Source: Pseudomonas profundi
GTDB taxonomy: Bacteria; Pseudomonadota; Gammaproteobacteria; Pseudomonadales; Pseudomonadaceae
DNA length: 64,000 nt
Direction: 5' to 3'
Assembly: GCF_008638305.1 (NCBI RefSeq)
Contig: NZ_VTPZ01000005.1
Span: forward strand, 223,616-287,615
This document shows, piece after piece, positions 1 to 9,527 of the stretch. Both the position numbers and the translations under genes were made by a program. The notes beneath the pieces were generated by a model, which was not told the DNA's origin, did no database searches, and saw only the letters and a program-made list of their open reading frames with translations. The first letter of the stretch is position 1. Every line of letters begins with the position of its first letter.

Positions 1-1
1 C

Positions 2-1372
2 ACCGGCGTGGTGACCATCGGCGCCTTGCTCGGCATGGCTGCCTACATCGAAGGCAAAGGCGTGCTGAACCTGGATATGGCCGGCATGGCGCAGAAAGGC
101 GGCGCCGTGTGGTCGCATATCCGCATCGCTGCCGAGCAATCGCAGCTACATGCACCGCGCATTGCTGCAGGCGAAACCAGTCTGCTGCTGGGTTGCGATC
201 TGGTGGTCAGCGCCAACAACGAGACCCTGGAAAAGCTCCGCCACGGCGTGACCCATGCCGTGGTGAATTCGGACGAAAGCATCACCAGCGAGTTCGTACG
301 CACCTTTGCCCTGCAGGCCGAGAGCGGCAACCTCGAAGCCCATCCCGATCCCAAGTTCCGCACCCAGGCCATGTCGGCGCAGATTGCTGAAGCGGTTGGC
401 GAGGGTCAGTCCAGTTTCCTGGATGCCAGTCGTATCGCCACCGTACTGATGGGCGACTCGATTGCCACCAACACCTTCATGCTCGGCTTCGCCTATCAGA
501 AGGGCTGGCTACCTGTCGCGCAAGAATCGCTGGTCCAGGCCATCGAGCTGAACGGCACCGCAATCGAGTTCAACCTCAAGGCATTCGATTGGGGCCGCCG
601 CGCCGCCGCTGATTTGCCGCGCCTGCGCAGCCTGATCGACAGCAACAGCAGCAAAGCCGCAGCGCAACCGCTGTCGCAGAATCTGGATGAGGTCATTCAG
701 CGCCGTATCGCCACTCTTACCGAGTATCAGAACGCCAAACTGGGTGACAAATACCTGGCGCGCGTGCAGCAGTTCCGCGAGGCTGAAACGCGAATCGCTG
801 GCGAGCCGGGCAAGCTGACCGAGACCGTCGCACGTAATTACTTCAAGGTGCTGGCTACCAAGGACGAATACGAAGTGGCGCGGCTGTATACCAACGGCGA
901 TTTCATGAAAAAGATCGAAGCGCAGTTCGAGGGCAACTACAAGCTCAACTTCCACCTGGCTCCGCCCATCATGAACAACGCCAAGCCAGGCGAAGAACCA
1001 AAAAAACGCAGCTTCGGCCCGTGGATGATGCGCAGCTTCAAGTTGCTGGCACGTCTGAAGTTCCTGCGTAATTCGGTCATCGATCCCTTTGGCTATACCG
1101 CCGAGCGCAAGGTAGAACGCGAATGGCTGGCGACCTACGAAGGCATTCTTGACGAGGTGCTCGACAAGCTGACCGCAGAGAAACTGCAAACCGCCGTAGA
1201 GCTTACCAACCTGCCAGACATCGTTCGCGGCTACGGTCCGGTCAAGGAGCGTTTCCTGGATCAGGCCCGCATTCAGCACGCCCGGCTGCTATCGGCATGG
1301 CGCAATGAGCGCAAAGCGGAATTTCACGACGCCACCGCCAAGGATGCGCGCATCCAGGCCACGCAGCTATAA
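2..1372 (+). CDS. indolepyruvate ferredoxin oxidoreductase, C-terminal part (truncated by window edge)
   Basis: The reading frame is open from the first bases, so the gene begins upstream; about 456 C-terminal residues are present. The first visible residues ([14 protein letters not shown], then [12 protein letters not shown]) match the gamma (IorB-like) domain of the large fused indolepyruvate:ferredoxin oxidoreductases. Known role of the family: oxidative decarboxylation of arylpyruvates or branched-chain 2-oxoacids to acyl-CoA with electrons passed to ferredoxin. The thiamine-diphosphate and 4Fe-4S parts would lie outside the window. It ends 25 bp before the liu operon on the same strand. 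By inference it could supply the isovaleryl-CoA that LiuA consumes, or be co-expressed for amino-acid catabolism. Family call is firm; substrate is not. Confidence 0.85.
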   Translation, partial: TGVVTIGALLGMAAYIEGKGVLNLDMAGMAQKGGAVWSHIRIAAEQSQLHAPRIAAGETSLLLGCDLVVSANNETLEKLRHGVTHAVVNSDESITSEFVRTFALQAESGNLEAHPDPKFRTQAMSAQIAEAVGEGQSSFLDASRIATVLMGDSIATNTFMLGFAYQKGWLPVAQESLVQAIELNGTAIEFNLKAFDWGRRAAADLPRLRSLIDSNSSKAAAQPLSQNLDEVIQRRIATLTEYQNAKLGDKYLARVQQFREAETRIAGEPGKLTETVARNYFKVLATKDEYEVARLYTNGDFMKKIEAQFEGNYKLNFHLAPPIMNNAKPGEEPKKRSFGPWMMRSFKLLARLKFLRNSVIDPFGYTAERKVEREWLATYEGILDEVLDKLTAEKLQTAVELTNLPDIVRGYGPVKERFLDQARIQHARLLSAWRNERKAEFHDATAKDARIQATQL

Positions 1373-1397
1373 ACATAAGAACAGGAGATTACATAGT

Positions 1398-2579
1398 ATG
1401 AGCGCTATACCCGGACTGGACTTCTTCCTTGGTGAAGACATCGACATGCTGCGTGATTCGGTTGCCGGCTTTGCTGCCAAGGAAATCGCCCCGCGTGCCG
1501 CCGAAGCCGACCGCACCGACGAGTTTCCGATGGATCTGTGGCGCAAATTTGGCGACATGGGCCTGCTTGGTCTTACCGTGGCCGAAGAATACGGCGGCTC
1601 GGGTATGGGCTATCTGGCGCATATGATCGCCATGGAAGAAATTTCCCGCGCAGCCGGCGGTATCGGCTTGTCCTACGGAGCGCATTCGAACTTGTGCGTG
1701 AACCAGATTCACCGCAACGGCAGCGAAGCGCAGAAGCAGAAGTTCCTGCCCAAGCTGATCTCCGGCGAGCACATCGGCGCCCTGGCCATGAGTGAGCCGA
1801 ATGCCGGCTCTGATGTGGTCTCCATGAAACTGCGCGCCGACAAGAAAGGCGACCGTTACGTGTTGAACGGCACCAAGATGTGGATCACCAACGGACCTGA
1901 TTGCCACGTGTTGGTGGTCTACGCCAAGACCGATCTCGCCGCTGGTGCCAAAGGCATGACTGCCTTTATCCTGGATACCAATACCCCTGGTTTCTCCGTT
2001 GCGCAGAAGCTCGACAAGCTCGGCATGCGCGGCTCGCACACCGGCGAGCTGGTATTCAACAACGTTGAGATCCCGGAAGAAAACATTCTCGGCGGCCTGG
2101 GTGAAGGCACCAAGGTGCTGATGAGCGGCCTGGACTATGAACGCGCGGTGCTGAGCGGTGGCCCGATGGGCCTGATGCAGGCGTCCATGGACATCGTCAC
2201 GCCCTATATTCATGACCGCAAGCAGTTCGGTCAGAGCATCGGCGAGTTCCAGCTCATTCAGGGCAAGGTCGCTGACATGTACAGCACCCTCCAGGCGTGC
2301 CGCGCCTATCTCTACAGCGTCGGCAAATACCTCGACGCCATGGGCAGCGGGCATGTCCGCCAGGTGCGCAAGGATTGTGCGGGCGTGATCCTGTATACCG
2401 CCGAAAAAGCCACGTGGATGGCCGGTGAAGCAATCCAGATCCTCGGCGGCAATGGCTATATTAATGACTACCCCACCGGCCGCATCTGGCGTGACGCAAA
2501 ACTGTACGAGATTGGCGCAGGCACCAGCGAAATTCGGCGCATGCTGATCGGGCGCGAACTGTTCAACGAGACCCGGTGA
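1398..2579 (+). CDS. liuA: isovaleryl-CoA dehydrogenase LiuA
   Basis: A 393-residue acyl-CoA dehydrogenase that oxidises isovaleryl-CoA to 3-methylcrotonyl-CoA in leucine breakdown, with FAD as cofactor and electrons passed to ETF. The start at 1398 follows an ACAGGAG ribosome binding site; an upstream in-frame start at 1305 would overlap the previous gene and is rejected. Visible family marks are [10 protein letters not shown] (about residues 130-139), WITNG (162-166) and GLDYERAVL, where Glu248 sits in the position of the isovaleryl-CoA dehydrogenase catalytic base rather than the later position used by short- and medium-chain enzymes. The C-terminal ILGGNGY motif is also present. It is the first gene of a compact liuABCDE run. 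Specificity is supported by both the Glu position and the neighbours. Confidence 0.95.
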   Translation: MSAIPGLDFFLGEDIDMLRDSVAGFAAKEIAPRAAEADRTDEFPMDLWRKFGDMGLLGLTVAEEYGGSGMGYLAHMIAMEEISRAAGGIGLSYGAHSNLCVNQIHRNGSEAQKQKFLPKLISGEHIGALAMSEPNAGSDVVSMKLRADKKGDRYVLNGTKMWITNGPDCHVLVVYAKTDLAAGAKGMTAFILDTNTPGFSVAQKLDKLGMRGSHTGELVFNNVEIPEENILGGLGEGTKVLMSGLDYERAVLSGGPMGLMQASMDIVTPYIHDRKQFGQSIGEFQLIQGKVADMYSTLQACRAYLYSVGKYLDAMGSGHVRQVRKDCAGVILYTAEKATWMAGEAIQILGGNGYINDYPTGRIWRDAKLYEIGAGTSEIRRMLIGRELFNETR

Positions 2580-2619
2580 AGCCCCTCATAAAAAGCGCCC
2601 TTATAAAAAGAGATAACCC

Positions 2620-4227
2620 ATGAGCATTCTCAACAGTCAAATCAACCGCAACGCGCCAGAATATGCGGTTAACTGCTCGGCCATGCAGACACTGGTGACG
2701 GACCTGCGCGAGTTGCTGGCGCGCGTTGCCGAAGGCGGCGGCGCCAAGGCCCAGGAGCGCCACCTCTCGCGCGGCAAACTGTTGCCCCGCCAGCGCATCG
2801 ATGCCCTGCTCGACCCAGGTTCGCCGTTTCTGGAAATCGGCCAACTGACCGCCCATGAGGTCTACGGCGAAGACGTGCCCGCCGCCGGTCTGATCGCCGG
2901 TCTAGGGCGTGTGGAAGGTGTCGAATGCATGATCGTGGCCAACGACGCAACGGTCAAAGGCGGCTCCTATTATCCGCTGACAGTTAAGAAGCACCTGCGC
3001 GCGCAGACCATTGCCCAGCAGAACCGCCTGCCGTGCATCTATCTGGTGGATTCCGGCGGCGCCAACCTGCCACGCCAGGATGAGGTCTTTCCCGACCGCG
3101 AGCACTTCGGCCGCATCTTCTTCAACCAGGCCAACATGAGCGCCCAGGGCATTCCGCAGATTGCCGTGGTCATGGGCTCCTGTACCGCTGGCGGCGCGTA
3201 TGTGCCAGCGATGGCAGACGAAGCCATCATGGTGCGCAACCAGGCAACCATTTTTCTTGCCGGCCCACCGCTGGTCAAGGCCGCCACCGGTGAAGTGGTC
3301 AGCGCCGAGGATCTGGGCGGCGCCGATGTGCACTGCAAGACCTCAGGCGTGGCCGATCACTATGCCGAGAACGACGAACACGCCCTGGCCCTGGCCCGGC
3401 GCTGCATCGCCAATCTGAACTGGCGCAAGCAGGGTGAGCTGAACTGCCGCGCACCAATCAACCCGCGCTACGCCAGCGACGAGCTATACGGCATCATCCC
3501 GGCCGATGCCAAGCAACCCTTTGATGTGCGCGAAGTGATTGCCCGCCTAGTCGACGACAGCCAGTTCGATGAATTCAAGGCGCTGTATGGCACCACGCTG
3601 GTATGCGGCTTTGCCCATCTGCATGGGCATCCGGTAGCGATCCTGGCGAACAACGGCATCCTCTTCGCCGAGTCCGCGCAGAAAGGCGCCCACTTTATCG
3701 AACTGGCCTGCCAGCGCGGCATTCCGCTGCTGTTCCTGCAAAACATCACCGGCTTTATGGTCGGTCAGAAATACGAGGCCGGTGGTATCGCCAAGCACGG
3801 CGCCAAACTGGTTACCGCTGTGGCCTGCGCCCAGGTGCCAAAATTCACCGTGATCATCGGTGGCAGCTTCGGTGCCGGCAACTACGGCATGTGTGGCCGC
3901 GCCTACGATCCCCGTTTCCTGTGGATGTGGCCCAATGCTCGCATTTCGGTGATGGGCGGCGAACAGGCAGCAGGCGTGCTGGTGCAGGTCAAGCATGAGC
4001 AGGCTGAACGCGCCGGCGAGACCTTCAGCGCCGAGCAGGAACAGACGCTGCGCAAACCGATTCTTGAGCAGTACGAGCGGCAGGGTCATCCCTACTATTC
4101 CAGCGCGCGGTTATGGGACGACGGGGTAATTGACCCGGCGCAGACCCGCGACGTGCTCGGTCTGGCGATATCGGCCGCGCTAAATGCGCCTATTGCACCG
4201 ACCCGCTTTGGGGTGTTCAGGATGTGA
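2620..4227 (+). CDS. liuB: methylcrotonyl-CoA carboxylase, carboxyltransferase (beta) subunit LiuB
   Basis: A 535-residue carboxyltransferase subunit of 3-methylcrotonyl-CoA carboxylase, which moves the carboxyl group from biotin on LiuD to 3-methylcrotonyl-CoA. Features seen are [46 protein letters not shown], and the late [20 protein letters not shown] block that is typical of MccB and GccA. Length is as expected for the family. It begins 40 bp after liuA with an AGAGATAACCC leader. A geranyl-CoA carboxylase subunit (atuC) would look similar. The adjacent isovaleryl-CoA dehydrogenase and HMG-CoA lyase favour the leucine pathway. Confidence 0.94.
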   Translation: MSILNSQINRNAPEYAVNCSAMQTLVTDLRELLARVAEGGGAKAQERHLSRGKLLPRQRIDALLDPGSPFLEIGQLTAHEVYGEDVPAAGLIAGLGRVEGVECMIVANDATVKGGSYYPLTVKKHLRAQTIAQQNRLPCIYLVDSGGANLPRQDEVFPDREHFGRIFFNQANMSAQGIPQIAVVMGSCTAGGAYVPAMADEAIMVRNQATIFLAGPPLVKAATGEVVSAEDLGGADVHCKTSGVADHYAENDEHALALARRCIANLNWRKQGELNCRAPINPRYASDELYGIIPADAKQPFDVREVIARLVDDSQFDEFKALYGTTLVCGFAHLHGHPVAILANNGILFAESAQKGAHFIELACQRGIPLLFLQNITGFMVGQKYEAGGIAKHGAKLVTAVACAQVPKFTVIIGGSFGAGNYGMCGRAYDPRFLWMWPNARISVMGGEQAAGVLVQVKHEQAERAGETFSAEQEQTLRKPILEQYERQGHPYYSSARLWDDGVIDPAQTRDVLGLAISAALNAPIAPTRFGVFRM

Positions 4228-4287
4228 TTGCTTTCAGCTGCCGCTTCACCCAGGCGGCTGATTGCCACAACACGGATTGAGAAAGCC

Positions 4288-5082
4288 ATGACCAGCTTCA
4301 AGACAATCGAACTCGAATACAGCGACAACGGCGTAGCAACCCTGTGGCTGAACCGGCCCGAACGCAACAACGCGTTCAATGCCGAGATGATCCGTGAGCT
4401 GCTGGCAGCCATGGATGAGGTTCAGGCCGCCAAAGGGCTGCGGTTTCTCCTGCTGCGCGGGCGCGGCAAGCACTTTTCTGCCGGAGCCGATCTGGCCTGG
4501 ATGCAGGAGTGCGCCAAGCTCGATTATCAGGCCAACCTGAGTGATGCCCGAGAACTTGGGCAACTGATGGCCAGTCTGGCGCAGCTCAGCCTGCCGACTC
4601 TGGCCGTGGTACACGGGGCAGCCTTTGGTGGTGCGCTGGGTTTGATCAGTTGCTGCGATATCGCTATTGGCACCAACGACAGCCTGTATAGCCTGTCCGA
4701 GGTGCGTATCGGCTTGCTTCCCGCAGTCATCAGCCCCTATGTAGTGCAAGCCATCGGGCAACGGGCGGCGCGCCGCTACGCCCTGACCGCCGAGCGTTTC
4801 AGCGGTGAACGGGCGCGGGAACTGGGATTGCTCGCCGAATGCTATCCGGCCGAGAAGCTGGACGTGGCGCTACAGGAGTGGGTCGATAACCTGCTGCTGA
4901 ACAGCCCCCAGGCCATGAATGCGACCAAGGCGCTTATGCAGACCGTCAAGCACGGTGAACTGACCGGGGAAGTACGCAGTTATACCGAAGCGGCCATTGC
5001 CGGCATCCGGGTCAGCGCGGAAGGTCAGGAAGGCCTGAGCGCCTTTCTGGAAAAGCGCAAACCGGCATGGCAGCCAGACTGA
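4288..5082 (+). CDS. liuC: 3-methylglutaconyl-CoA hydratase LiuC
   Basis: A 264-residue enoyl-CoA hydratase/isomerase-fold protein, placed between the two methylcrotonyl-CoA carboxylase genes. Its expected reaction is hydration of 3-methylglutaconyl-CoA to HMG-CoA. The crotonase marks are visible: HFSAGADLAWM forms the first half of the oxyanion hole and GAAFGGALGL the second, followed by SEVRIGLLPAVISPYV. The ATG at 4288 gives the family-typical N-terminus (MTSFKTIELEY); the reading frame is open back to the liuB stop, which adds 20 unlikely residues. The gap to liuB is 60 bp. The assignment to this substrate comes from gene order, since crotonases are hard to tell apart by sequence alone. 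Confidence 0.9.
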   Translation: MTSFKTIELEYSDNGVATLWLNRPERNNAFNAEMIRELLAAMDEVQAAKGLRFLLLRGRGKHFSAGADLAWMQECAKLDYQANLSDARELGQLMASLAQLSLPTLAVVHGAAFGGALGLISCCDIAIGTNDSLYSLSEVRIGLLPAVISPYVVQAIGQRAARRYALTAERFSGERARELGLLAECYPAEKLDVALQEWVDNLLLNSPQAMNATKALMQTVKHGELTGEVRSYTEAAIAGIRVSAEGQEGLSAFLEKRKPAWQPD

Positions 5083-5150
5083 GAGCTACCCGGTAAAGAT
5101 AGTGAAAACCGAACAACATAAAACTTCGCCATGATGTGGGACGAACAAAA

Positions 5151-7106
5151 ATGATCAATACCCTGCTTATCGCCAACCGCGGCGAAATTGCCTGCCGGGT
5201 CATGCGCACCGCCAGCGAGATGGGCATTACCACTGTCTCCGTACACAGTGACGTTGACCGTCAGGCACAGCACGTCCTGCAAGCCGATATAGCCATCGGC
5301 CTTGGTGGCGCGAAACCAGCGGACAGCTATCTGCTGGTCGACAAGATTCTCGCCGCCGCCCACGCCAGCGGTGCCCAGGCGATTCATCCCGGCTACGGTT
5401 TTCTGTCCGAGAATGCCGGTTTTGCCCGTGCCTGCGAAGAGCAGGGCCTGATCTTCGTCGGGCCACCCGCCTCGGCCATCGATGCCATGGGCAGCAAATC
5501 AGCGGCCAAGGCGTTGATGGAAAAGGCCGGCGTGCCGCTGGTGCCCGGCTACCATGGCGACGAACAGGACCTGCAGACCTTCGTAACGGCTGCCGAGCGC
5601 ATCGGCTACCCGGTGCTGCTCAAGGCCACCGCCGGTGGTGGCGGCAAGGGTATGAAGGTGGTCGAGCGCGAAGCGGATATGGCTGACGCCCTGGCGTCGG
5701 CGCAACGCGAAGCCCAGTCCTCCTTTGGCGATGCGCGCATGCTGGTGGAAAAGTACGTGTTGCAGCCCCGCCACGTGGAAATCCAGGTGTTTGCCGACCA
5801 GCATGGCAATGGTGTTTACCTGAACGAACGCGACTGTTCGATCCAGCGCCGTCACCAGAAAGTGGTTGAAGAAGCGCCTGCGCCGGGCCTTTCGCCCGAG
5901 CTGCGCAAGGCCATGGGCGATGCGGCGGTGAAAGCTGCCCAGGCTATCGGCTACGTCGGTGCCGGCACGGTGGAGTTTCTGCTGGACGCGCGCGGCGAAT
6001 TCTTCTTTATGGAAATGAACACCCGCCTGCAGGTCGAGCATCCGGTCACCGAAGCCATTACCGGACAGGATCTGGTCGCCTGGCAATTGCGGGTGGCCCA
6101 GGGCGAGAAGCTCCCGCTGACCCAGGAGCAGGTGCCGCTGATGGGGCACGCCATTGAGGTGCGCCTGTACGCTGAAGATACCGATAACGACTTTCTCCCG
6201 GCCAGCGGCACCCTGCAGCTGTATCGCGAGCCACCCGCCGGCAAGGGCCGCCGCGTGGACAGCGGCGTTACCGAAGGCGACGTTGTCTCGCCTTTCTACG
6301 ATCCGATGATCGCCAAACTGATTGCCTGGGGCGAGACGCGGGAAGAGGCGCGCCTGTCCCTGCTGGCCATGCTGCGCGAGACCGTGGTGGCTGGCGTGCA
6401 GACCAACCTGAAGTTCCTGACCCGTATTCTGGCCCACCCCGCCTTCGCCCAGGCCGAACTGGATACTGGTTTTATTCCGCGTCATGCAGAGCAATTGTTG
6501 CCCGCGCCTGAAGCACTTGATGAGCAGTTCTGGCGCACCGCGGCGAAGGCCTGGTTGCTGGCAATGCCTGGCGCCTCGTCCGTAGCCTCCGGACCTGGCG
6601 AATCCAGCCCATGGACTGACCTGACTAGCTGGCGCGCTGGACTGCCCGCGCAGAGCCGCCTGCACCTGCGTTGTGGTGAGCTGGATCAGCCCTTTGCCGC
6701 CGTAGACGTAACCGGCTGCTCGTATTGCCCGACTACCCAGACGCTATTGATCACCGAGGCGCAGCAGACCCGCCGCCACCGCCTGCTGATCAGCAATGGC
6801 GCGCTGTATCTGCACTGGCACAACAGCTGGCAGCGGATCGATCGATTTGACCCGATTGCTGAAGTGGACCATTCCCACCAGCATGCTGGTGGTTTGCAAG
6901 CGCCGATGAATGGCAGCGTCGTGCGCGTCATGGTCGAGCCAGGCCAACAGGTCGAGGCTGGCGCCGTGCTGCTGGTGCTCGAAGCGATGAAGATGGAACA
7001 CAGCATTCGCGCAGCCGAAGCCGGCACGGTGAAGGCAATCTTCTGCGCCGAAGGCGAGCTGATCGCCGAGGGCACTCTGCTGGTGGAAATGGAGGAAGCG
7101 CAATGA
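5151..7106 (+). CDS. liuD: methylcrotonyl-CoA carboxylase, biotin-carrying (alpha) subunit LiuD
   Basis: A 651-residue biotin carboxylase plus biotin carrier protein. The N-terminal half has INTLLIANRGEIACRVMRT, the ATP-grasp glycine loop KATAGGGGKGMKVV, the ERDCSIQRRHQK block and EMNTRLQVEHPVTE. The C-terminus carries the biotinylation motif EAMKMEH with the biotin-accepting lysine at Lys614. It carboxylates its own biotin from ATP and bicarbonate and works with LiuB. The ATG at 5151 is preferred to a GTG 15 bases upstream because the protein family begins at this methionine; the ribosome binding site is weak. The stop overlaps the liuE start in an ATGA, pointing to translational coupling. 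Confidence 0.95.
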   Translation: MINTLLIANRGEIACRVMRTASEMGITTVSVHSDVDRQAQHVLQADIAIGLGGAKPADSYLLVDKILAAAHASGAQAIHPGYGFLSENAGFARACEEQGLIFVGPPASAIDAMGSKSAAKALMEKAGVPLVPGYHGDEQDLQTFVTAAERIGYPVLLKATAGGGGKGMKVVEREADMADALASAQREAQSSFGDARMLVEKYVLQPRHVEIQVFADQHGNGVYLNERDCSIQRRHQKVVEEAPAPGLSPELRKAMGDAAVKAAQAIGYVGAGTVEFLLDARGEFFFMEMNTRLQVEHPVTEAITGQDLVAWQLRVAQGEKLPLTQEQVPLMGHAIEVRLYAEDTDNDFLPASGTLQLYREPPAGKGRRVDSGVTEGDVVSPFYDPMIAKLIAWGETREEARLSLLAMLRETVVAGVQTNLKFLTRILAHPAFAQAELDTGFIPRHAEQLLPAPEALDEQFWRTAAKAWLLAMPGASSVASGPGESSPWTDLTSWRAGLPAQSRLHLRCGELDQPFAAVDVTGCSYCPTTQTLLITEAQQTRRHRLLISNGALYLHWHNSWQRIDRFDPIAEVDHSHQHAGGLQAPMNGSVVRVMVEPGQQVEAGAVLLVLEAMKMEHSIRAAEAGTVKAIFCAEGELIAEGTLLVEMEEAQ

Positions 7107-8011
7107 GCCTGCCCGCCTCGGTCAAACTGGTCGAAGTAGGCGCGCGTGACGGCCTGCAGAACGAAGCCCAGCCAGTCAGCAACGCTGACAAGATCCGCCT
7201 GATCGATGACCTGAGCAACGCCGGGGTGGGCTACATCGAAGTGGGCAGTTTCGTCTCGCCCAAGTGGGTCCCGCAGATGGCCGGCTCTTTGGACGTATTT
7301 GCCGGGATTCAGCGGCGCGCCGGCACGACCTACGCGGCGCTCACGCCTAACCTGAAAGGTTTTGAAATGGCTCTGCAAGCCGGCGCTGAAGAGGTGGCGG
7401 TGTTTGCCGCCGCCTCCGAAGGCTTTTCACAGCGCAATATCAACTGCTCGATCAGTGAAAGCATACAGCGTTTCGAACCCGTCATGAGCGCCGCAGCCGA
7501 AGCCGGCGTGCGGGTACGCGGCTATGTATCCTGCGTGCTGGGCTGTCCCTATGACGGTGAGATCGCCGCCAGCCAGGTCGCCAGCGTGGCCCGCGAACTG
7601 CACGCCATGGGCTGCTACGAAATCTCCCTGGGCGACACTATTGGCACCGGCACGCCCGGTGCCACGCGCAACCTGTTTGAAACCGTTGCGCAGCATATTC
7701 CGCGCGATCATTTGGCCGGCCACTTTCACGACACCTACGGGCAAGCGTTGGCCAATATCTACGCCGGGCTGCTGGAAGGCATCCAGGTATTCGACAGCTC
7801 GGTTGCCGGCCTCGGCGGGTGCCCCTACGCCAAGGGTGCCACCGGTAACGTCGCCACTGAAGACGTTCTCTACATGCTCAATGGACTGGGCATCCACACT
7901 GGAATAGACCTGGACGCACTGATTCAGGCCGGCAACCGCATCAGTAAGCTGTTGAACCGGCCCTCCGGTTCGCGCGTTGCCCGGGCCAGAAGCAGCCAGT
8001 GTGACCAATAA
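7103..8011 (+). CDS. liuE: hydroxymethylglutaryl-CoA lyase LiuE
   Basis: A 302-residue TIM-barrel lyase that cleaves HMG-CoA to acetoacetate and acetyl-CoA, the last step of the liu pathway. The N-terminus shows VKLVEVGARDGLQNE with the metal-binding Arg-Asp pair. The C-terminal active-site loop reads GLGGCPYAKGATGN and contains the conserved cysteine of the HMG-CoA lyase signature. The HFHDTYGQALANIY block supplies metal-binding histidines. The start overlaps the liuD stop by 4 bp. Length and motifs are standard; no oddities were seen. Confidence 0.95.
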   Translation: MSLPASVKLVEVGARDGLQNEAQPVSNADKIRLIDDLSNAGVGYIEVGSFVSPKWVPQMAGSLDVFAGIQRRAGTTYAALTPNLKGFEMALQAGAEEVAVFAAASEGFSQRNINCSISESIQRFEPVMSAAAEAGVRVRGYVSCVLGCPYDGEIAASQVASVARELHAMGCYEISLGDTIGTGTPGATRNLFETVAQHIPRDHLAGHFHDTYGQALANIYAGLLEGIQVFDSSVAGLGGCPYAKGATGNVATEDVLYMLNGLGIHTGIDLDALIQAGNRISKLLNRPSGSRVARARSSQCDQ

Positions 8012-8047
8012 CGACAGACTTTAACGGGAAGAGGAGCATCTATAACA

Positions 8048-8746
8048 ATGAACAAAATCTATCCTAACGCTCGGGAGGCCCTCGCCGGGCTTGTCGACGA
8101 CGGCATGACGCTGGCGGTCGGCGGGTTCGGGTTGTGCGGTATTCCCGAAGCGCTGATCGAAGCCCTGCGCGACACGCAGAAGAAGGATCTCACCGTTATC
8201 AGCAACAACGCTGGCGTTGACGGTTTCGGGCTTGGGCTGCTGCTCGAATCCCGCCAGATCCGCAAGATGGTCTCGTCCTATGTGGGCGAGAACAAGGAGT
8301 TCGAGCGCCAGTACCTGTCAGGCGAACTTGAGCTGGAATTCACGCCCCAGGGTACCCTGGCGGAAAAGCTGCGCGCCGGTGGCGCCGGGATTCCGGCTTT
8401 CTATACCCGGACCGGCTACGGCACGCTGATCGCCGAAGGTAAGGAAACCCGCCAGTTCAACAGCGAGTGGTACGTCATGGAAACCTCGCTGACGGCTGAT
8501 GTGGCCCTGGTCAAAGCCTGGAAGGCTGATAAATCCGGCAATCTGGTGTTCAACAAGACCGCGCGCAACTTCAATCCCCTAGCGGCGACGGCCGGCAAGA
8601 TCTGCATTGTCGAGGTCGAGGAAATCGTCGAAACCGGCGCGCTCGATCCCGATCAGATTCACCTGCCGGGAATCTATGTACAGCGGATTGTGCTCAATGC
8701 CAATCCGGAAAAACGTATCGAAAAACGTACCACACGGAGCGCTTGA
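8048..8746 (+). CDS. atoD: 3-oxoacid CoA-transferase subunit A
   Basis: A 232-residue alpha subunit of a two-subunit 3-oxoacid CoA-transferase (called AtoD, ScoA or LpsI in different species). It shows the family's [16 protein letters not shown] coenzyme A-binding loop near the N-terminus and the [15 protein letters not shown] segment. With the next gene it should transfer CoA from succinyl-CoA or acetyl-CoA to the acetoacetate released by LiuE. It has a strong ribosome binding site (AAGAGGAG) and lies 36 bp after liuE, so it probably belongs to the same transcript. Whether succinyl-CoA or acetyl-CoA is the donor cannot be read from the sequence. Confidence 0.92.
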   Translation: MNKIYPNAREALAGLVDDGMTLAVGGFGLCGIPEALIEALRDTQKKDLTVISNNAGVDGFGLGLLLESRQIRKMVSSYVGENKEFERQYLSGELELEFTPQGTLAEKLRAGGAGIPAFYTRTGYGTLIAEGKETRQFNSEWYVMETSLTADVALVKAWKADKSGNLVFNKTARNFNPLAATAGKICIVEVEEIVETGALDPDQIHLPGIYVQRIVLNANPEKRIEKRTTRSA

Positions 8747-8748
8747 TC

Positions 8749-9399
8749 ATGGCCTGGACACGCGAACAAATGGCGCAACGAGCCGCTCAGGAATTGGCTG
8801 ACGGCTTTTACGTAAACCTCGGCATCGGGCTGCCTACGCTGGTGGCTAATTATATTCCCGAAGGCATGGATGTGTGGTTGCAGAGCGAAAATGGCCTGCT
8901 CGGCATCGGCCCCTTCCCGGAGGAAGACAAGGTCGATCCAGACCTGATCAACGCCGGCAAGCAGACCGTTACCAGCCTGCCCGGCAGCAGCTTTTTCGAC
9001 AACGCTGACTCCTTCGCCATGATCCGTGGCGGACATATCAACCTGGCGATCCTGGGGGCAATGCAGGTGTCGGAGAAAGGCGATCTGGCTAACTGGATGA
9101 TTCCCGGCAAGATGGTCAAGGGCATGGGCGGCGCGATGGATCTGGTCGCCGGCGTCAAGCGCGTCGTGGTGCTGATGGAGCACAACGCCAAGGACGGCAG
9201 CCCGAAGATTCTCAAGCAGTGCGAGCTTCCCCTGACCGGCCTTGGCGTCGTCACCCGGATCATCACCGATCTGGCGGTGCTGGACATCACCGACGCTGGC
9301 CTGGAACTGCTCGAACTGGCGCCCGGCATCACCGTCCAGGCATTGCAGGAAGCGACCGGTTGCCCGGTGCTGACCGAGCAATATCAAAACAAATATTAG
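8749..9399 (+). CDS. atoA: 3-oxoacid CoA-transferase subunit B
   Basis: A 216-residue beta subunit of the CoA-transferase. It carries the catalytic SENG motif, with Glu47 as the residue known to form the glutamyl-CoA thioester. The [12 protein letters not shown] and [11 protein letters not shown] segments are also typical. The ATG at 8749 follows the atoD stop by 2 bp; a TTG 6 bases earlier is in frame but less likely. The stop codon forms the first bases of a perfect 22-bp palindrome. With atoD it activates acetoacetate to acetoacetyl-CoA for the thiolase encoded next. Confidence 0.93.
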   Translation: MAWTREQMAQRAAQELADGFYVNLGIGLPTLVANYIPEGMDVWLQSENGLLGIGPFPEEDKVDPDLINAGKQTVTSLPGSSFFDNADSFAMIRGGHINLAILGAMQVSEKGDLANWMIPGKMVKGMGGAMDLVAGVKRVVVLMEHNAKDGSPKILKQCELPLTGLGVVTRIITDLAVLDITDAGLELLELAPGITVQALQEATGCPVLTEQYQNKY

Positions 9400-9420
9400 C
9401 CTACCCTGCAGGGTAGGCTT
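9399..9420. promoter_or_regulatory. perfect 22-bp palindrome just after atoA
   Basis: The sequence AGCCTACCCTGCAGGGTAGG followed by CT reads the same on both strands without a mismatch. It begins on the last base of the atoA stop codon. In RNA it would form a 9-bp stem with a 4-base loop, but there is no T-run after it. It may be an RNA-stabilising 3' hairpin, a factor-dependent termination aid or a protein operator; the sequence does not decide. Confidence 0.45.
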
Positions 9421-9480
9421 CACTGGTTTCCGGAGTAGCTGACCAAGCTGCACTGGGGAGTGCTGCCCGTTGAAGGTTTT

Positions 9481-9515
9481 ACGTGGCTCACCATTGCGGT
9501 AGCCACGTTTTTTTT
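9481..9515 (+). terminator. intrinsic terminator or attenuator directly before atoB
   Basis: The 8-bp stem ACGTGGCT/AGCCACGT with a 12-base loop is followed at once by eight T residues. The atoB ribosome binding site (GGAGA) begins on the next base and the ATG 12 bases on. A promoter for atoB would therefore have to lie upstream of the hairpin. The site may separate atoDA from atoB expression, act as an attenuator, or reduce atoB through partial read-through. Confidence 0.8.
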
Positions 9516-9527
9516 GGAGAAAAGATC

